The notes: generated from the letters alone by a model not told the origin. DNA of 64,000 nucleotides from an uncultured Aquimarina sp. (GCA_947503835.1 CANNFM010000018.1:1-64000), one strand, 5' to 3'. Shown: positions 8,664 to 17,856, counted from the stretch's first letter. Numbers and translations: made by a program.

Positions 8664-10454
8664 ATGATCAAAAAAATGTTTACTATAGCTTGTTTGGCTA
8701 TAGTTATTACAGCTTGTAAAAATGAGACAACCACAAAAGAATCAAAAGCAGAAGTAGATATCAGCGCTAAGTTTAATGAGATGCTAGATAATTACTACGA
8801 AGAAGGCCTTCAACTTAATCCTCTACAGGCTACTTTTACTGGAGATAATCGTTTTAACGACCAATTTTCTAACCCTCTGGCAGAAGAAACAGTAACCAAG
8901 ACAAAGGCATATTATACTAAGTACAAAGAAGAATTGGCGCAGTTTGACGATGCTACTCTTTCAGAAAGTGAAAAGATGACAAAAGCAATTCTTAACTGGG
9001 AGTGCGACATGAATCTAGAAAAGTATAATTTTAAAACAGATTATTTTCCAATTGACCAAATGTGGTCTATTAATCTTATGGCAGGACAGTTGGCAAGTGG
9101 TGCCAGTGCACAACCATTTAAAACGGTAGAAGATTATAACAATTGGCTAAAGCGTCTTGAAGGATATTTAGAATGGATGGCTTCAGCCGAAACAAAAATG
9201 AAAGAAGGAATGAAAGCCGGGTATGTTTTACCAAAATCTCTAATCGTAAAGGTGCTTCCGCAATTAGAAGCATTAACCGTTGAAGATTTGGATAAGCATC
9301 TTTTCTATAGTCCTGTCAAAAATTTTCCTGAAGATTTTTCTGAAGAGGATAAAAAACTAGTAACCGAGGCCTATACCAAAATGGTTTCAGAAAAAATTAT
9401 CCCTGCGTACAAAAGTCTTCATCAGTTTATGGGCACTGAGTATCTTGAAGCGGGTAGAGCTAGTTCGGGTATTACAGAGGTTCCAAATGGTGCAGATTTT
9501 TATAAGTACCAAATCAAACTGTATACGACTACCAACATGACTGCCGATCAGATTCATCAATTAGGATTGTCTGAAGTAGCTCGAATCTCATCAGAAATGG
9601 AGAAGATAAAAGAAGAAGTTGGGTATAAAGGAGATCTAAAATCATTCTTTGATCATGTTCGTAACAAGAAAGAATTGATGCCATTTACAGAACCGCAACA
9701 AGTGATCGATAATTTTAATGCGATTCATGATCGTATGAAACCACAGATCGAAAAACTGTTTGATGTGAAACCTAAAACACCTTTCGAGGTACGCCGCACA
9801 GAAGCATTTCGTGAAAATTCGGCAAGTGCAGAGTATAATCCAGGATCACTAGATGGTACACGACCTGGGATTTTTTACACGCCAATACCAGAGGTTGCCA
9901 AGTATAATACCTATAGCGATGAGTCTTTATTTTTGCATGAAGCTATTCCTGGGCATCACTATCAGATTTCATTAACACAAGAGAGTGAAATATTACCAAA
10001 GTTTAGAAAAACATTATGGTATAGCGGTTACGGTGAAGGCTGGGCATTATATAGCGAGTCATTGGGTAAAGAATTAGGGCTATATACAGATCCTTACCAA
10101 TATTTTGGAATGCTGGGAGCAGAAATGCACCGTGCTATTCGTTTGGTGGTCGACACAGGATTACACTCTAAAGGATGGACTCGTGAACAAGCGATACAAT
10201 ATTCTTTAGATAATGAGGCTGAATCTGAAGCAGGTATTACCTCAGAGATTGAACGTTATATGGCTAATCCGGGCCAAGCCTTGTCTTATAAAATTGGTCA
10301 ACTAAAAATAAGAGAACTTCGGGCTAAAGCAGAGAAGGAGCTTGGGGATAAGTTTGACATCCGTCAGTTTCATAACCAGGTGTTAGAAACCGGTTGCGTA
10401 CCACTGGCTTTATTAGAAGATAAAATTAATAACTGGATTACTGCAAGTAAGTAG
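8664..10454 (+). CDS. DUF885 family lipoprotein, putative zinc metallopeptidase
   Basis: A 596-residue protein starting with a lipoprotein signal (IVITAC lipobox, cysteine about residue 18). It carries the DUF885 signature LHEAIPGHHYQ (HExxPGHH, first His ~425), followed by GEGWALYSESLG, whose Glu is probably the third zinc ligand. Family members look like gluzincin-type peptidases, but substrates are mostly uncharacterised. Length agrees with the family. An upstream in-frame TTG at 8592 would put 24 residues before the lipoprotein signal, so ATG 8664 is chosen. The fossil copy at 5067-5100 also preserves this leader and ATG. Transcription likely ends at the 10475-10509 hairpin. Confidence 0.88.
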   Translation: MIKKMFTIACLAIVITACKNETTTKESKAEVDISAKFNEMLDNYYEEGLQLNPLQATFTGDNRFNDQFSNPLAEETVTKTKAYYTKYKEELAQFDDATLSESEKMTKAILNWECDMNLEKYNFKTDYFPIDQMWSINLMAGQLASGASAQPFKTVEDYNNWLKRLEGYLEWMASAETKMKEGMKAGYVLPKSLIVKVLPQLEALTVEDLDKHLFYSPVKNFPEDFSEEDKKLVTEAYTKMVSEKIIPAYKSLHQFMGTEYLEAGRASSGITEVPNGADFYKYQIKLYTTTNMTADQIHQLGLSEVARISSEMEKIKEEVGYKGDLKSFFDHVRNKKELMPFTEPQQVIDNFNAIHDRMKPQIEKLFDVKPKTPFEVRRTEAFRENSASAEYNPGSLDGTRPGIFYTPIPEVAKYNTYSDESLFLHEAIPGHHYQISLTQESEILPKFRKTLWYSGYGEGWALYSESLGKELGLYTDPYQYFGMLGAEMHRAIRLVVDTGLHSKGWTREQAIQYSLDNEAESEAGITSEIERYMANPGQALSYKIGQLKIRELRAKAEKELGDKFDIRQFHNQVLETGCVPLALLEDKINNWITASK

Positions 10455-10474
10455 TTTTTTAGGATATAAGTAGT

Positions 10475-10509
10475 AAAACCTCACAGGTCTCTATGACTTG
10501 TGAGGTTTT
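10475..10509 (+). terminator. Hairpin terminator, CCTCACAG-arm type
   Basis: The arms AAAACCTCACA (10475-10485) and TGTGAGGTTTT (10499-10509) are complementary and are followed by a T-rich tract. It lies 20 bp after the DUF885 stop codon. The arms resemble those of the inverted repeat at 1220-1272. Confidence 0.8.
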
Positions 10510-10622
10510 TTTATGCTAAAACTGGGATGTAAAAATGGACGATATATTTGTTAACCTTTTTTTAAATTGAATTGCCTTCATTTTTATATCTCATAGATTT
10601 ATATAAAAATTTAGAGTAATAG

Positions 10623-11105
10623 ATGGAATTTAATATTCGAAAGCATAAACCAGGTGATATTGGATGGATCATCTCAATGCATGGTGAAGTTTATATCGAG
10701 GAATTTAATTTTGATCCTAATTTTGAAATACACATAGCGAACAAGTTTGTCTATTTTTTTAGAAAAGAAAAATCATCATTCGATACTGTCTATATTTGCG
10801 AGGAAGGTCATGAAAGAGCAGGTTCTATTGCAATTTCTAATATATCCAATACCAAGGCATTTATCAATTTTGTATTGGTTTCTCCCCAATATAGAGGAAA
10901 CGGTATTTCACGAAAATTGTTAGACGTAGTAATCCAACACTGCAAGAATCATCAGTATACATCCATAGAATTAGAAACGTATGACATTCTTGAGAGCGCA
11001 AGGAATCTATATAAGAAATTAGGCTTTACGATAAAAACAGTACATAAGAATGTAGAATTATTTGGTCAAACCATGGATCAGGAATTTTGGGAGATGAGAT
11101 TATGA
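10623..11105 (+). CDS. GNAT family N-acetyltransferase
   Basis: A 160-residue single-domain GNAT protein. The acetyl-CoA-binding motif A is clear (FVLVSPQYRGNGISRKLLD, with Q/R-x-x-G-x-G/A in YRGNGIS), followed by the alpha4/beta strand region ELETYDILESARNLYKKLGF, the usual C-terminal Asn/Tyr-containing segment of the fold. It starts with N-terminal IRKHKPGDIGWIISMHG, typical of the MarR-associated subgroup of GNATs, although no MarR domain is fused here. Substrate is not predictable. It stands alone between the DUF885 terminator and a convergent gene. ATG 10623 is the only sensible start. Confidence 0.85.
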   Translation: MEFNIRKHKPGDIGWIISMHGEVYIEEFNFDPNFEIHIANKFVYFFRKEKSSFDTVYICEEGHERAGSIAISNISNTKAFINFVLVSPQYRGNGISRKLLDVVIQHCKNHQYTSIELETYDILESARNLYKKLGFTIKTVHKNVELFGQTMDQEFWEMRL

Positions 11106-11154
11106 CCCTCTTGTCTATACGAAACATGCTTTTGATGACTACCAAAAAAGGTGA

Positions 11155-12063
11155 CTAGTTTAGGTCCTGTGTACTTTTTTTATTTGTGTGTTCTAAAAGT
11201 TCAACAATTATGTCGTTGATTGGGGTTTGAACTTTATAGACTTTACCTAATCTTGAGATGATTCCGTTTTTTGCTCCTAGTTCGATCTGATTTCCATTTA
11301 GTCTATCAGTTAGCATAGAACTCCCTTTGGTTTCAGGGTAGGTCATTAATTTCTGTATCATTTTCTCGACAAAGTTGTTTTCTATTTTTGCACCATCTGC
11401 TTGTGCTACGACTAATGACTCTTCAAGAATTCTTGCATAGAGTTTTCTGAGTTTTTCATCTTTGAACACCCAACAAGTCTCACCACTAAGACATAGTATG
11501 GCTCCAAGTGTAGAACTCTCAATAAGTTTCTTCCAACTTTCAGATTTGAAATCTCTAATCAGTCTAACATCGGATTGACTTTTTTCAAATAGGTTTTTGA
11601 AATTACTTGCCAAAGAATTATTCTGGACAGTAAGTATTGGTTTTCTAAGTTGTTCATAAAATCCTTCTCCCGAAGGTTGTGTAGGACAATCGATTATACA
11701 CTCCAGAATATTCTGTTCATTGGTAAATTCTAATAATGGCTCTTTTAGACGTAGTCCGTTTCGTATAACCGCAATTTTGGTTTTCGGATGTATCAGTTTC
11801 ACAAACCATTCTTTGGCTGCAGCATATTGATATTCTTTAAGGCAAATAAGTAACCAATCCAATTTTGGTAAATTGGTAGTTGAAGTTTCTATATGTACGG
11901 GTATTTCAAATTCAATGTTTTCAAAAATTATTTTAAGCCCCTCTTTCTTAGTTCTGCTATAATAATACAATTCGTTCGCATTGTTTTTTTGCAAATCAAA
12001 GGCAAGCACAGAGCCTATAGCGCCGATGCCTAATACTCCTATTATAGTATGCTTGGTATGCAT
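11155..12063 (-). CDS. Ketopantoate reductase family (PanE/ApbA-like) oxidoreductase
   Basis: A 302-residue protein with a Rossmann fold from the N-terminus (GVLGIGAIGSVLA, GxGxxG for NADPH) and the C-terminal ApbA helical domain. Family hallmarks are SWKKLIESSTLGAILCL (Lys of the catalytic Lys/Asn region) and SSMLTDRLNGNQIELGAKNG, the S-S-M...D signature near the substrate pocket. 2-Dehydropantoate 2-reductase makes pantoate for coenzyme A, but Bacteroidota carry several paralogues and no pantothenate genes lie nearby, so the physiological substrate is uncertain. It is convergent with the GNAT gene and 130 bp upstream of the VOC gene on the same strand order. Confidence 0.82.
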   Translation of the reverse strand: MHTKHTIIGVLGIGAIGSVLAFDLQKNNANELYYYSRTKKEGLKIIFENIEFEIPVHIETSTTNLPKLDWLLICLKEYQYAAAKEWFVKLIHPKTKIAVIRNGLRLKEPLLEFTNEQNILECIIDCPTQPSGEGFYEQLRKPILTVQNNSLASNFKNLFEKSQSDVRLIRDFKSESWKKLIESSTLGAILCLSGETCWVFKDEKLRKLYARILEESLVVAQADGAKIENNFVEKMIQKLMTYPETKGSSMLTDRLNGNQIELGAKNGIISRLGKVYKVQTPINDIIVELLEHTNKKSTQDLN

Positions 12064-12193
12064 TAGTGTTTTGAGTTATATACAATGATTTGGTCACTGT
12101 TATTGTAAAATATTTATGAGCAAGATGGTATAAATTTGGATACTAAATATAAACGTTTTAAAACAAAGAGGGTAATGACTAATAGATCATATT

Positions 12194-12628
12194 TTATGTT
12201 GTCTTTTCCTGATAAATAATAATTTGTAATCCATCGGGATCTCTTAAATAAAGATAATATGAACCCCATGGCCGAAGTACCGGGCCTCTTGCCGTCCATT
12301 TTTCATGTATTCGCGTAGCCCAGTAGTCTATAGCATCGGTACGTAATTGTATATCTATTTTGTCATTTTTTAAAGGGTCGCTAAATGGTTCTTGGTAGTA
12401 GTAATGATCATGTTTTATTTCGGAAATTTCAAAAAAAGCTGTGCTACCTTCCTTACCAAACCTTAATATTGCTCCTTTAGAGCCATCACCATCATCATAC
12501 TCTTGTACTATTTTAAGATTTAGAATCTCGGTATAGAACACTTTTGAAGCTTCAAAATCCTTTGTTCTGATAACAGTTTTTAAACTTAATAAACTACCAT
12601 GATTTGAATGATCTTCTGTATTCTTCAT
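12194..12628 (-). CDS. VOC (glyoxalase/bleomycin-resistance) superfamily protein
   Basis: A 144-residue protein with two beta-alpha-beta-beta-beta modules: the N-terminal LKTVIRTKDFEASKVFYTEILNL module and the C-terminal GSYYLYLRDPDGLQIIIYQE strand pair, where the Glu is the usual metal ligand of VOC folds. Family members bind divalent metal and act as isomerases, dioxygenases or drug-binding proteins; small stand-alone members like this are usually of unknown substrate. ATG 12628 is the first start. It probably has its own promoter in the gap 12629-12889, where nothing else was recognised. Confidence 0.82.
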   Translation of the reverse strand: MKNTEDHSNHGSLLSLKTVIRTKDFEASKVFYTEILNLKIVQEYDDGDGSKGAILRFGKEGSTAFFEISEIKHDHYYYQEPFSDPLKNDKIDIQLRTDAIDYWATRIHEKWTARGPVLRPWGSYYLYLRDPDGLQIIIYQEKTT

Positions 12629-12889
12629 TTTTTATGGAGTAAGTAATTGTATAATTTTTCAAGTTCTAAGCTACATCATCTTCAAATACAATCCTAGCGA
12701 AAAATACAGCGGTTGGTTTTATGTATATTGAAAAAATGCATAGAATATAGTTTAGAGCCATCTCGCTTTTAATATATAATTTGAATTTTATAAAAAGACA
12801 ACTCGTCAATAGTATTGAAGATATGTAAACTCATTGTAACAATATAATTATTAGATCGTCGACTTTATATCAATCAAAAAATAAATAGT

Positions 12890-13579
12890 ATGTATTCAGA
12901 CAAAAAATTAGCAAGAGTAGCAGGGTTATTATTTCTAACTTTAGTACTATGTGGTGTATTTGCCGAGTTCTTTGTAAGGAGTACAATATTTGTGTCTGGT
13001 GATGTTGGGGCAACTATCGAAAATATAAGAACATCAGAGTTATTATTTCGTTTAGGGATTGTAAGTGATCTCATTATGTCGATTGCCTTTTTCCTCTTTT
13101 CTTTAGTACTCTATTTAATTTTCAAAAAGATAAATAAATTCCAATCGTTAGTTATGTTAGCGTCTATTATGGTTGCTGTGGCAATATACTGTATTAATAC
13201 GTTACATCAAGTTGCGGCATTAGTATTGGCCACCAAGCCTGAATATTTTAGTGCTTTCGATACAGATCAATTAAATGGTTTGGCAATGTTCTTTTTACGT
13301 ATGCATACCAATGGATATTTTATTGATCAAATATTTTATGGTTTATATCTATTCCCTTTAGGGTATATGATTTTTAAATCAGGGATTATTCCGAAGATTA
13401 TTGGTATTATGCTAATGCTAGGATGTATAGTAGACTTAATAGATGTTGGTATGTATTTTTTATTTCCAAATCATGAGTCTATATTTTTTAGCAATATTAC
13501 AATACCTGCTGATATAGGTGAAATTTCATTATGCCTGTGGCTTTTGATTAAGGGAGTAAAAAATATTGAGGAAGTTTAG
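12890..13579 (+). CDS. DUF4386 domain membrane protein
   Basis: A 229-residue, very hydrophobic protein with about six predicted transmembrane segments (roughly residues 8-28, 54-78, 84-108, 138-160, 165-188, 200-220). The start ARVAGLLFLTLVLCGVFAEFFVRS and the middle ATKPEYFSAFDTDQLNGLAMFFLRMH agree with the DUF4386 family as remembered; these are inner-membrane proteins of unknown function. No neighbour suggests a role. ATG 12890 gives the first membrane helix directly after a short basic N-terminus. Confidence 0.75.
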   Translation: MYSDKKLARVAGLLFLTLVLCGVFAEFFVRSTIFVSGDVGATIENIRTSELLFRLGIVSDLIMSIAFFLFSLVLYLIFKKINKFQSLVMLASIMVAVAIYCINTLHQVAALVLATKPEYFSAFDTDQLNGLAMFFLRMHTNGYFIDQIFYGLYLFPLGYMIFKSGIIPKIIGIMLMLGCIVDLIDVGMYFLFPNHESIFFSNITIPADIGEISLCLWLLIKGVKNIEEV

Positions 13580-13744
13580 AATTGTGAAGTAAAGAGTGGA
13601 TTGATAAGAGCTAAAAGTGGTTTATCCCAATTGACAATAATGTGATAGAGGATGCTTTCTTTTATATTAAGAAAATCTTAACCACATCAAAACACAGATA
13701 TACCTATTTTTAGCTTCATAAACACAAATCAACTCGACTATACA

Positions 13745-15379
13745 ATGCAAAAAATCACTTTATTATTCGTTAGTACATTACTCTTTATTTCATGCCAACA
13801 GCCTAAAACACCTGCAGATGTATTGGTATTAAATGCCAATGTGTATACCGTAGATGAAAACCAACCAAAAGCAGAGGCGTTTGTTATCAAGGAAGGCAAG
13901 TTTGTTGCGGTAGGAACAGCTGAAGAATTACTAAATACATATGACGTTGCAGATACATTAGATGCAGAAGGAAAAACAATTGTACCTGGATTGATCGATG
14001 CGCATTGCCATTTTTATGGATTAGGGTTACAGCAGCAAAAGGTAGATCTTACAGGTACTAAAAGCTATGATGATGTGCTTAATCGTATCGTAGCTTTTCA
14101 AAAGGAAAAGAAAGTGCCTTTTATTACAGGTCGTGGCTGGGATCAGAATGATTGGGAGGTAAAAGAGTTTCCGACCAAAGAAAAATTGGATAGCCTGTTT
14201 CCTGATACTCCTGTTGCAATCACTAGAGTTGATGGTCATGCTTTATTAGTAAATCAAAAGGCATTAGACATGGCCAAAATAACGATAGATACAAAAACCA
14301 CAGGAGGTGAAATTCTTAAAAAAGACGGAAAACTTACTGGTGTGTTAATCGATAACCCCATGGCATTGATCGGTGCCATAGTTCCTGGCCCCACTGTGCA
14401 AGAACAGGTACAGGCCTTAAAAGATGCAGAGGCGATTAATTTTAGTTATGGGTTAACTACAGTAGATGATGCCGGTTTAAGTCCAGAAGTAATTGCTTTA
14501 GTAGATAGCCTTCAAAAAACCGACCAGCTCAACATTAGAATGTATGCAATGGTAAGTAATGTACCCGAATATGTAGATTATTATTTAGAAAATGGAGTGC
14601 ATAAAACAGATAAGCTTAATGTATCCTCATTTAAAGTCTATGCAGATGGCGCATTAGGATCAAGGGGAGCAGCGTTAAAAGAACCGTATACCGATCAAGA
14701 GAATCATTATGGTGCCATGGTTATAGGTAATGATGCGTTTAAAGCATTGGCGAAACGATTAGCAGCATCTCCTTTCCAGATGAATACTCATGCTATTGGT
14801 GATTCTGCAAATGCTGTGGTTATCAAAACATATTATGAGGTACTTAAAAATAAAGAGGATCGCAGGTGGCGTGTAGAACATGCACAAGTTGTAGCTTCTG
14901 AAGAGTTTGATATGTTGAATGATAACCTGGTCATGAGCGTGCAACCTACACATGCAACAAGCGATATGTATTGGGCCGATGAGCGATTGGGAGAAGAACG
15001 TATTAAAGGAGCCTATGCCTATAAAGAACTTTTAAAGAAAACAGGTAGAATAGCATTAGGAACTGATTATCCTGTAGAGCATGTAAGTCCTTTCTATACC
15101 TTTTATGCTGCTGTGGCCAGAAAGGATCTAAAACAATATCCAGAAAATGGTTTTCAAAAAGAGAATGCACTTACACGCGAAGAAACCTTGAAAGGAATGA
15201 CCCTTTGGGCTGCATATAGTAATTTTGAAGAGACTGAAAAAGGTAGCATTACAGCAGGTAAGTTTGCAGATTTTGTTATCCTTGAAGATAACATCATGGA
15301 GATTGAAGAGGATAAAATCCCAAATGTTAAGGTACATGCCACGTATGTTGCAGGAGCGAATGTATATACCAGAAATTAA
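13745..15379 (+). CDS. YtcJ-like amidohydrolase (amidohydrolase family 3), lipoprotein
   Basis: A 544-residue protein with a lipoprotein signal (LLFISC, cysteine at 17). It has the composite beta-sandwich/TIM-barrel layout of YtcJ-like amidohydrolases. Metal-site motifs are GLIDAHCHFYGLG (HxH), MNTHAIGDSAN and VEHAQV (His ligands), and LGTDYPVEHVSPF (catalytic Asp region). The Lys in SSFKVYADGALGSRG is a candidate bridging residue. By family it hydrolyses amide or imide bonds of small molecules; the substrate is unknown. As a lipoprotein it would act in the periplasm. It is convergent with the metzincin-like gene, 43 bp away. Confidence 0.85.
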   Translation: MQKITLLFVSTLLFISCQQPKTPADVLVLNANVYTVDENQPKAEAFVIKEGKFVAVGTAEELLNTYDVADTLDAEGKTIVPGLIDAHCHFYGLGLQQQKVDLTGTKSYDDVLNRIVAFQKEKKVPFITGRGWDQNDWEVKEFPTKEKLDSLFPDTPVAITRVDGHALLVNQKALDMAKITIDTKTTGGEILKKDGKLTGVLIDNPMALIGAIVPGPTVQEQVQALKDAEAINFSYGLTTVDDAGLSPEVIALVDSLQKTDQLNIRMYAMVSNVPEYVDYYLENGVHKTDKLNVSSFKVYADGALGSRGAALKEPYTDQENHYGAMVIGNDAFKALAKRLAASPFQMNTHAIGDSANAVVIKTYYEVLKNKEDRRWRVEHAQVVASEEFDMLNDNLVMSVQPTHATSDMYWADERLGEERIKGAYAYKELLKKTGRIALGTDYPVEHVSPFYTFYAAVARKDLKQYPENGFQKENALTREETLKGMTLWAAYSNFEETEKGSITAGKFADFVILEDNIMEIEEDKIPNVKVHATYVAGANVYTRN

Positions 15380-15412
15380 GGAGATACATATTGTATTTGA
15401 TTTTTAATGGGT

Positions 15413-15431
15413 GGGAGATAGATTATCTCCC
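15413..15431 (-). terminator. Short palindrome at a convergent gene end
   Basis: GGGAGATA-gat-TATCTCCC forms an 8-bp stem overlapping the stop codon of the minus-strand gene. On the minus strand it is followed by a T-poor, A-rich tail, so terminator activity is only possible. Confidence 0.4.
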
Positions 15432-16208
15432 TCCGTTAGCTTGTAGATCGGCAATGCATTGTGCATCAAGTTCTGGAATCGTTTCACCCATACCCATCAT
15501 ACCACTACCAAACTCGATAGCAGCTTCCATTAAGCAACTTGGCACATTACAGTGGCCATTACCTTCGCCATCTGTATCGGTATCTTCATGTTCTGATTGT
15601 AGCGGAGTACCAATATTCACCAGTCCAAGCAAATGTGCAAATTCATGGTTTAGGGTTGCCGTTTCTATAGTGCTTAATGATGGCGCATTGGGTCTTGTGC
15701 TTAATCTGCGTAAAGTACTTTCATAAATTACCATAGAAGTGTTTAAGTAAGCGCTACCCAAGGTGACCTGTTCATCGGTGTCGTCTTCTTTACCGCCATC
15801 GGCAAAGTATACATAAACAGCAATATCATCTTCTAGATTAAATAAAGAACGAGTATCATTTTCTATTTCTGCTACTTCTTCAATGTTAAAAGGTGCATTA
15901 TTCGACGAAGTCACAGTTCGTTGCGTAATCGTAATTCCATCGGGTTTAAATAGTCGTTCTTGTAAAAATTCTCTAAATCCGCTTATTGCCGCTGCAGTAG
16001 GTTCAAAACCTTGAACAGATACAATTTCTATAGAGAGGCTATTAAAACTAGCAGCACTTAAAAGATCATTTGCTGAAGATCCTAGAGGTCTTAGATTTGC
16101 AACCTGAGATGCATTGTTGTTAATTGGAGTAGTATCGTCGTCGTCAGAACAACTAACAAGAATAAATGATGATATGAATAGGTAACTTAGGAATTTTAGT
16201 AGTTGCAC
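15423..16208 (-). CDS. Metzincin-like zinc metalloprotease lipoprotein
   Basis: A 261-residue protein with a lipobox (FILVSC, C20) and an Asp-rich tether after it. The core motif is H188-E-F-A-H192-L-L-G195-L-V-N198, followed by a Cys pair (C220, C225) and a Met-turn-like CLMEAA (M227). This is the metzincin pattern HExxHxxGxx(H/D), but the third ligand position is Asn. A downstream SEHEDTD could supply the missing ligand. Bacteroidota have many such lipoproteins annotated as membrane metalloproteases. The start codon is GTG (16208), the only one placing the signal peptide at the N-terminus. Target substrate is unknown. Confidence 0.75.
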   Translation of the reverse strand: MQLLKFLSYLFISSFILVSCSDDDDTTPINNNASQVANLRPLGSSANDLLSAASFNSLSIEIVSVQGFEPTAAAISGFREFLQERLFKPDGITITQRTVTSSNNAPFNIEEVAEIENDTRSLFNLEDDIAVYVYFADGGKEDDTDEQVTLGSAYLNTSMVIYESTLRRLSTRPNAPSLSTIETATLNHEFAHLLGLVNIGTPLQSEHEDTDTDGEGNGHCNVPSCLMEAAIEFGSGMMGMGETIPELDAQCIADLQANGGR

Positions 16209-16323
16209 AAGATTTCTTTTTAAAGTTGTTAGTATTGGTAAATAAACTAATGTATAGTAGCGCTTATTTTTATACGTTACCTTTCCACAAAGATTATACC
16301 ATCAATTATATATGCTCATTTTG

Positions 16324-17034
16324 TTAATTGACTATAAGCTTTGCTAAGTAGTCGTTATTTTCTCCTTCAAATAACAATTCGCATAAGAAACCATTGGCAT
16401 TGGCAGCATTTTGTAATGTATTGTAGTCAATATATAACCAATCAAACCAATCTGATTCTTGCTTTTTGTATTTCAATTGATAACGCATTTCGCCATAATA
16501 GCCCACAGAGGCATCAACCCAAAAACCTCCATCATCATCTGTAAAGAGATATGAAATGTCTGACGAGTCTAGTAGAACTTGCCCTCCAGGGTTTAATAAC
16601 GTTTTAATATGAGTAAAGAATCTATCAATATTACTTAGTGTACCAATAATGCCACTTCCATTCATTACTAATAATAGGGTGTCAAATGTGTTGTTTTTAA
16701 AATCAAAAATATCTTGAACGATAGCATGATCAATCCCTCTTTTTTTACATACTTCTATTGCGCCTTCAGAAATATCTATGGCTGTTATATCGAGTTTTTT
16801 TTCATTTTGAAGATAGAGAGCATGACTTCCGGCACCACACCCTATGTCTAAAACCTTACCGAATGAGAGATCTAATGCTTTTTGTTCTATAGCGGGCATT
16901 TCTGGATAGGTTCTAAACAAATAAGGAACAGGAATACTATCGTCGTCAAAGTCTGGAGCTTGTACAATGATGTCTTCAGAATGTTCTTGATTATAAAAGT
17001 CTTTTATGGCTTCTCCAAAAATGTCTTTATTCAT
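16324..17034 (-). CDS. Class I SAM-dependent methyltransferase
   Basis: A 236-residue protein with a standard SAM-binding fold: motif I VLDIGCGAGSHALYL (~residues 61-75), the acidic strand-2 end DITAIDISEGAI, motif II-like NNTFDTLLLVMNGSG and post-motif LNPGGQVLLDSSD. The N-terminal ~50 residues and the C-terminal aromatic-rich part (DWFDWLYIDYNTL) probably form the substrate cap. The substrate is unknown; small-molecule methylation is more likely than nucleic acid given no RNA-binding domain. It is divergent from the cysteine-cluster gene at 17287, with a 252-bp gap. Confidence 0.83.
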   Translation of the reverse strand: MNKDIFGEAIKDFYNQEHSEDIIVQAPDFDDDSIPVPYLFRTYPEMPAIEQKALDLSFGKVLDIGCGAGSHALYLQNEKKLDITAIDISEGAIEVCKKRGIDHAIVQDIFDFKNNTFDTLLLVMNGSGIIGTLSNIDRFFTHIKTLLNPGGQVLLDSSDISYLFTDDDGGFWVDASVGYYGEMRYQLKYKKQESDWFDWLYIDYNTLQNAANANGFLCELLFEGENNDYLAKLIVN

Positions 17035-17286
17035 ATTTGTGATTTACGATTGTAGATTCTCGCTTTACGATTTTCTACATATTACTAGTATTAGTTTGTA
17101 TTCTCTTCATTATTATAATAAAGCACTTTATTTTGGTAATTTCTCTTTATTAAAAAGAGGTCAAGAAAATATAACTACGTTTTATTTTTTCATTTGCTTA
17201 GTATAATGCAGATTTGATTTTAAATAGAATCAAATCTTAATTTGTAACTCATCAATCGTAATTAGCAAAAGTCTTACTTTTGCAAT

Positions 17287-17781
17287 ATGCAAGATTTTAT
17301 AGATGAATTACCTAAGCTGGCCAAAGATAAACATAACGAGAATAAAAAGTTCTTGGCAAAGCTTAAAAAGAAACCACCCAAAAAGTTGGATTACATCATG
17401 CAAGAACTACATGATGAAGAGTTTAATCGAACAGATTGTTTACAATGCGCTAACTGTTGTAAAACAACGGGGCCCTTATTTACAGATAAAGATGTCGAGC
17501 GTATTTCTAAACATTTAAAAATGAAATCCAGCCAGTTTGAAATGCAATATTTAAGAAGGGATGAAGATGGTGACTTAATACTTCAACAAACGCCTTGCAC
17601 TTTTTTGGGAGTTGATAATTATTGTTCTATTTATGAAGTACGACCAAAAGCATGTCGCGAATATCCGCATACAGATAGAAAAAAATTTCAGCAGATTTCT
17701 AATTTAACATTAAAGAATGTGGCTATATGTCCTGCTGCTTATAATATAGTAGAGAAGATGAAAGCAAATATGCCTTTATAA
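17287..17781 (+). CDS. YkgJ family cysteine-cluster protein
   Basis: A 164-residue protein with the YkgJ (CxxCxxCC) signature: CLQCANCC at ~56-63, then CTFLGVDNYCSIYEVRPKACREYPH at ~102-126, giving eight conserved cysteines that probably bind zinc or an Fe-S cluster. The N-terminal 40 residues are Lys-rich (KKPPKKLDYI). Function of the family is not settled. A TACTTTTG element (17275-17282) lies only 4 bp before the ATG. If it is the -7 box the mRNA would be leaderless or nearly so. Confidence 0.85.
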   Translation: MQDFIDELPKLAKDKHNENKKFLAKLKKKPPKKLDYIMQELHDEEFNRTDCLQCANCCKTTGPLFTDKDVERISKHLKMKSSQFEMQYLRRDEDGDLILQQTPCTFLGVDNYCSIYEVRPKACREYPHTDRKKFQQISNLTLKNVAICPAAYNIVEKMKANMPL

Positions 17782-17786
17782 AAAAA

Positions 17787-17822
17787 GTATTCCTATGTTA
17801 TACAGAGAAAACATAGGAATAC
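17787..17822 (-). terminator. Terminator of the LipL32-like gene
   Basis: The arms GTATTCCTATGTT (17787-17799) and AACATAGGAATAC (17810-17822) are perfectly complementary over 13 bp. The A-run at 17781-17786 gives a U-run on the minus-strand transcript, so it should terminate the leftward gene ending at 17857. It sits just after the rightward cysteine-cluster gene and may help end that one too. Confidence 0.82.
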
Positions 17823-17856
17823 CAATAGATGTGTGCCTTTTAATTTGGGATGGATT

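Noticed and set aside
12114..12299. 61-codon minus-strand ORF overlapping the VOC gene
   Set aside because: It is out of frame with, and overlaps, the well supported VOC coding region and has no recognisable features.
15391..15726. 111-codon plus-strand ORF
   Set aside because: It is antisense to the metzincin-like lipoprotein gene and has no recognisable domain, start context or signal.
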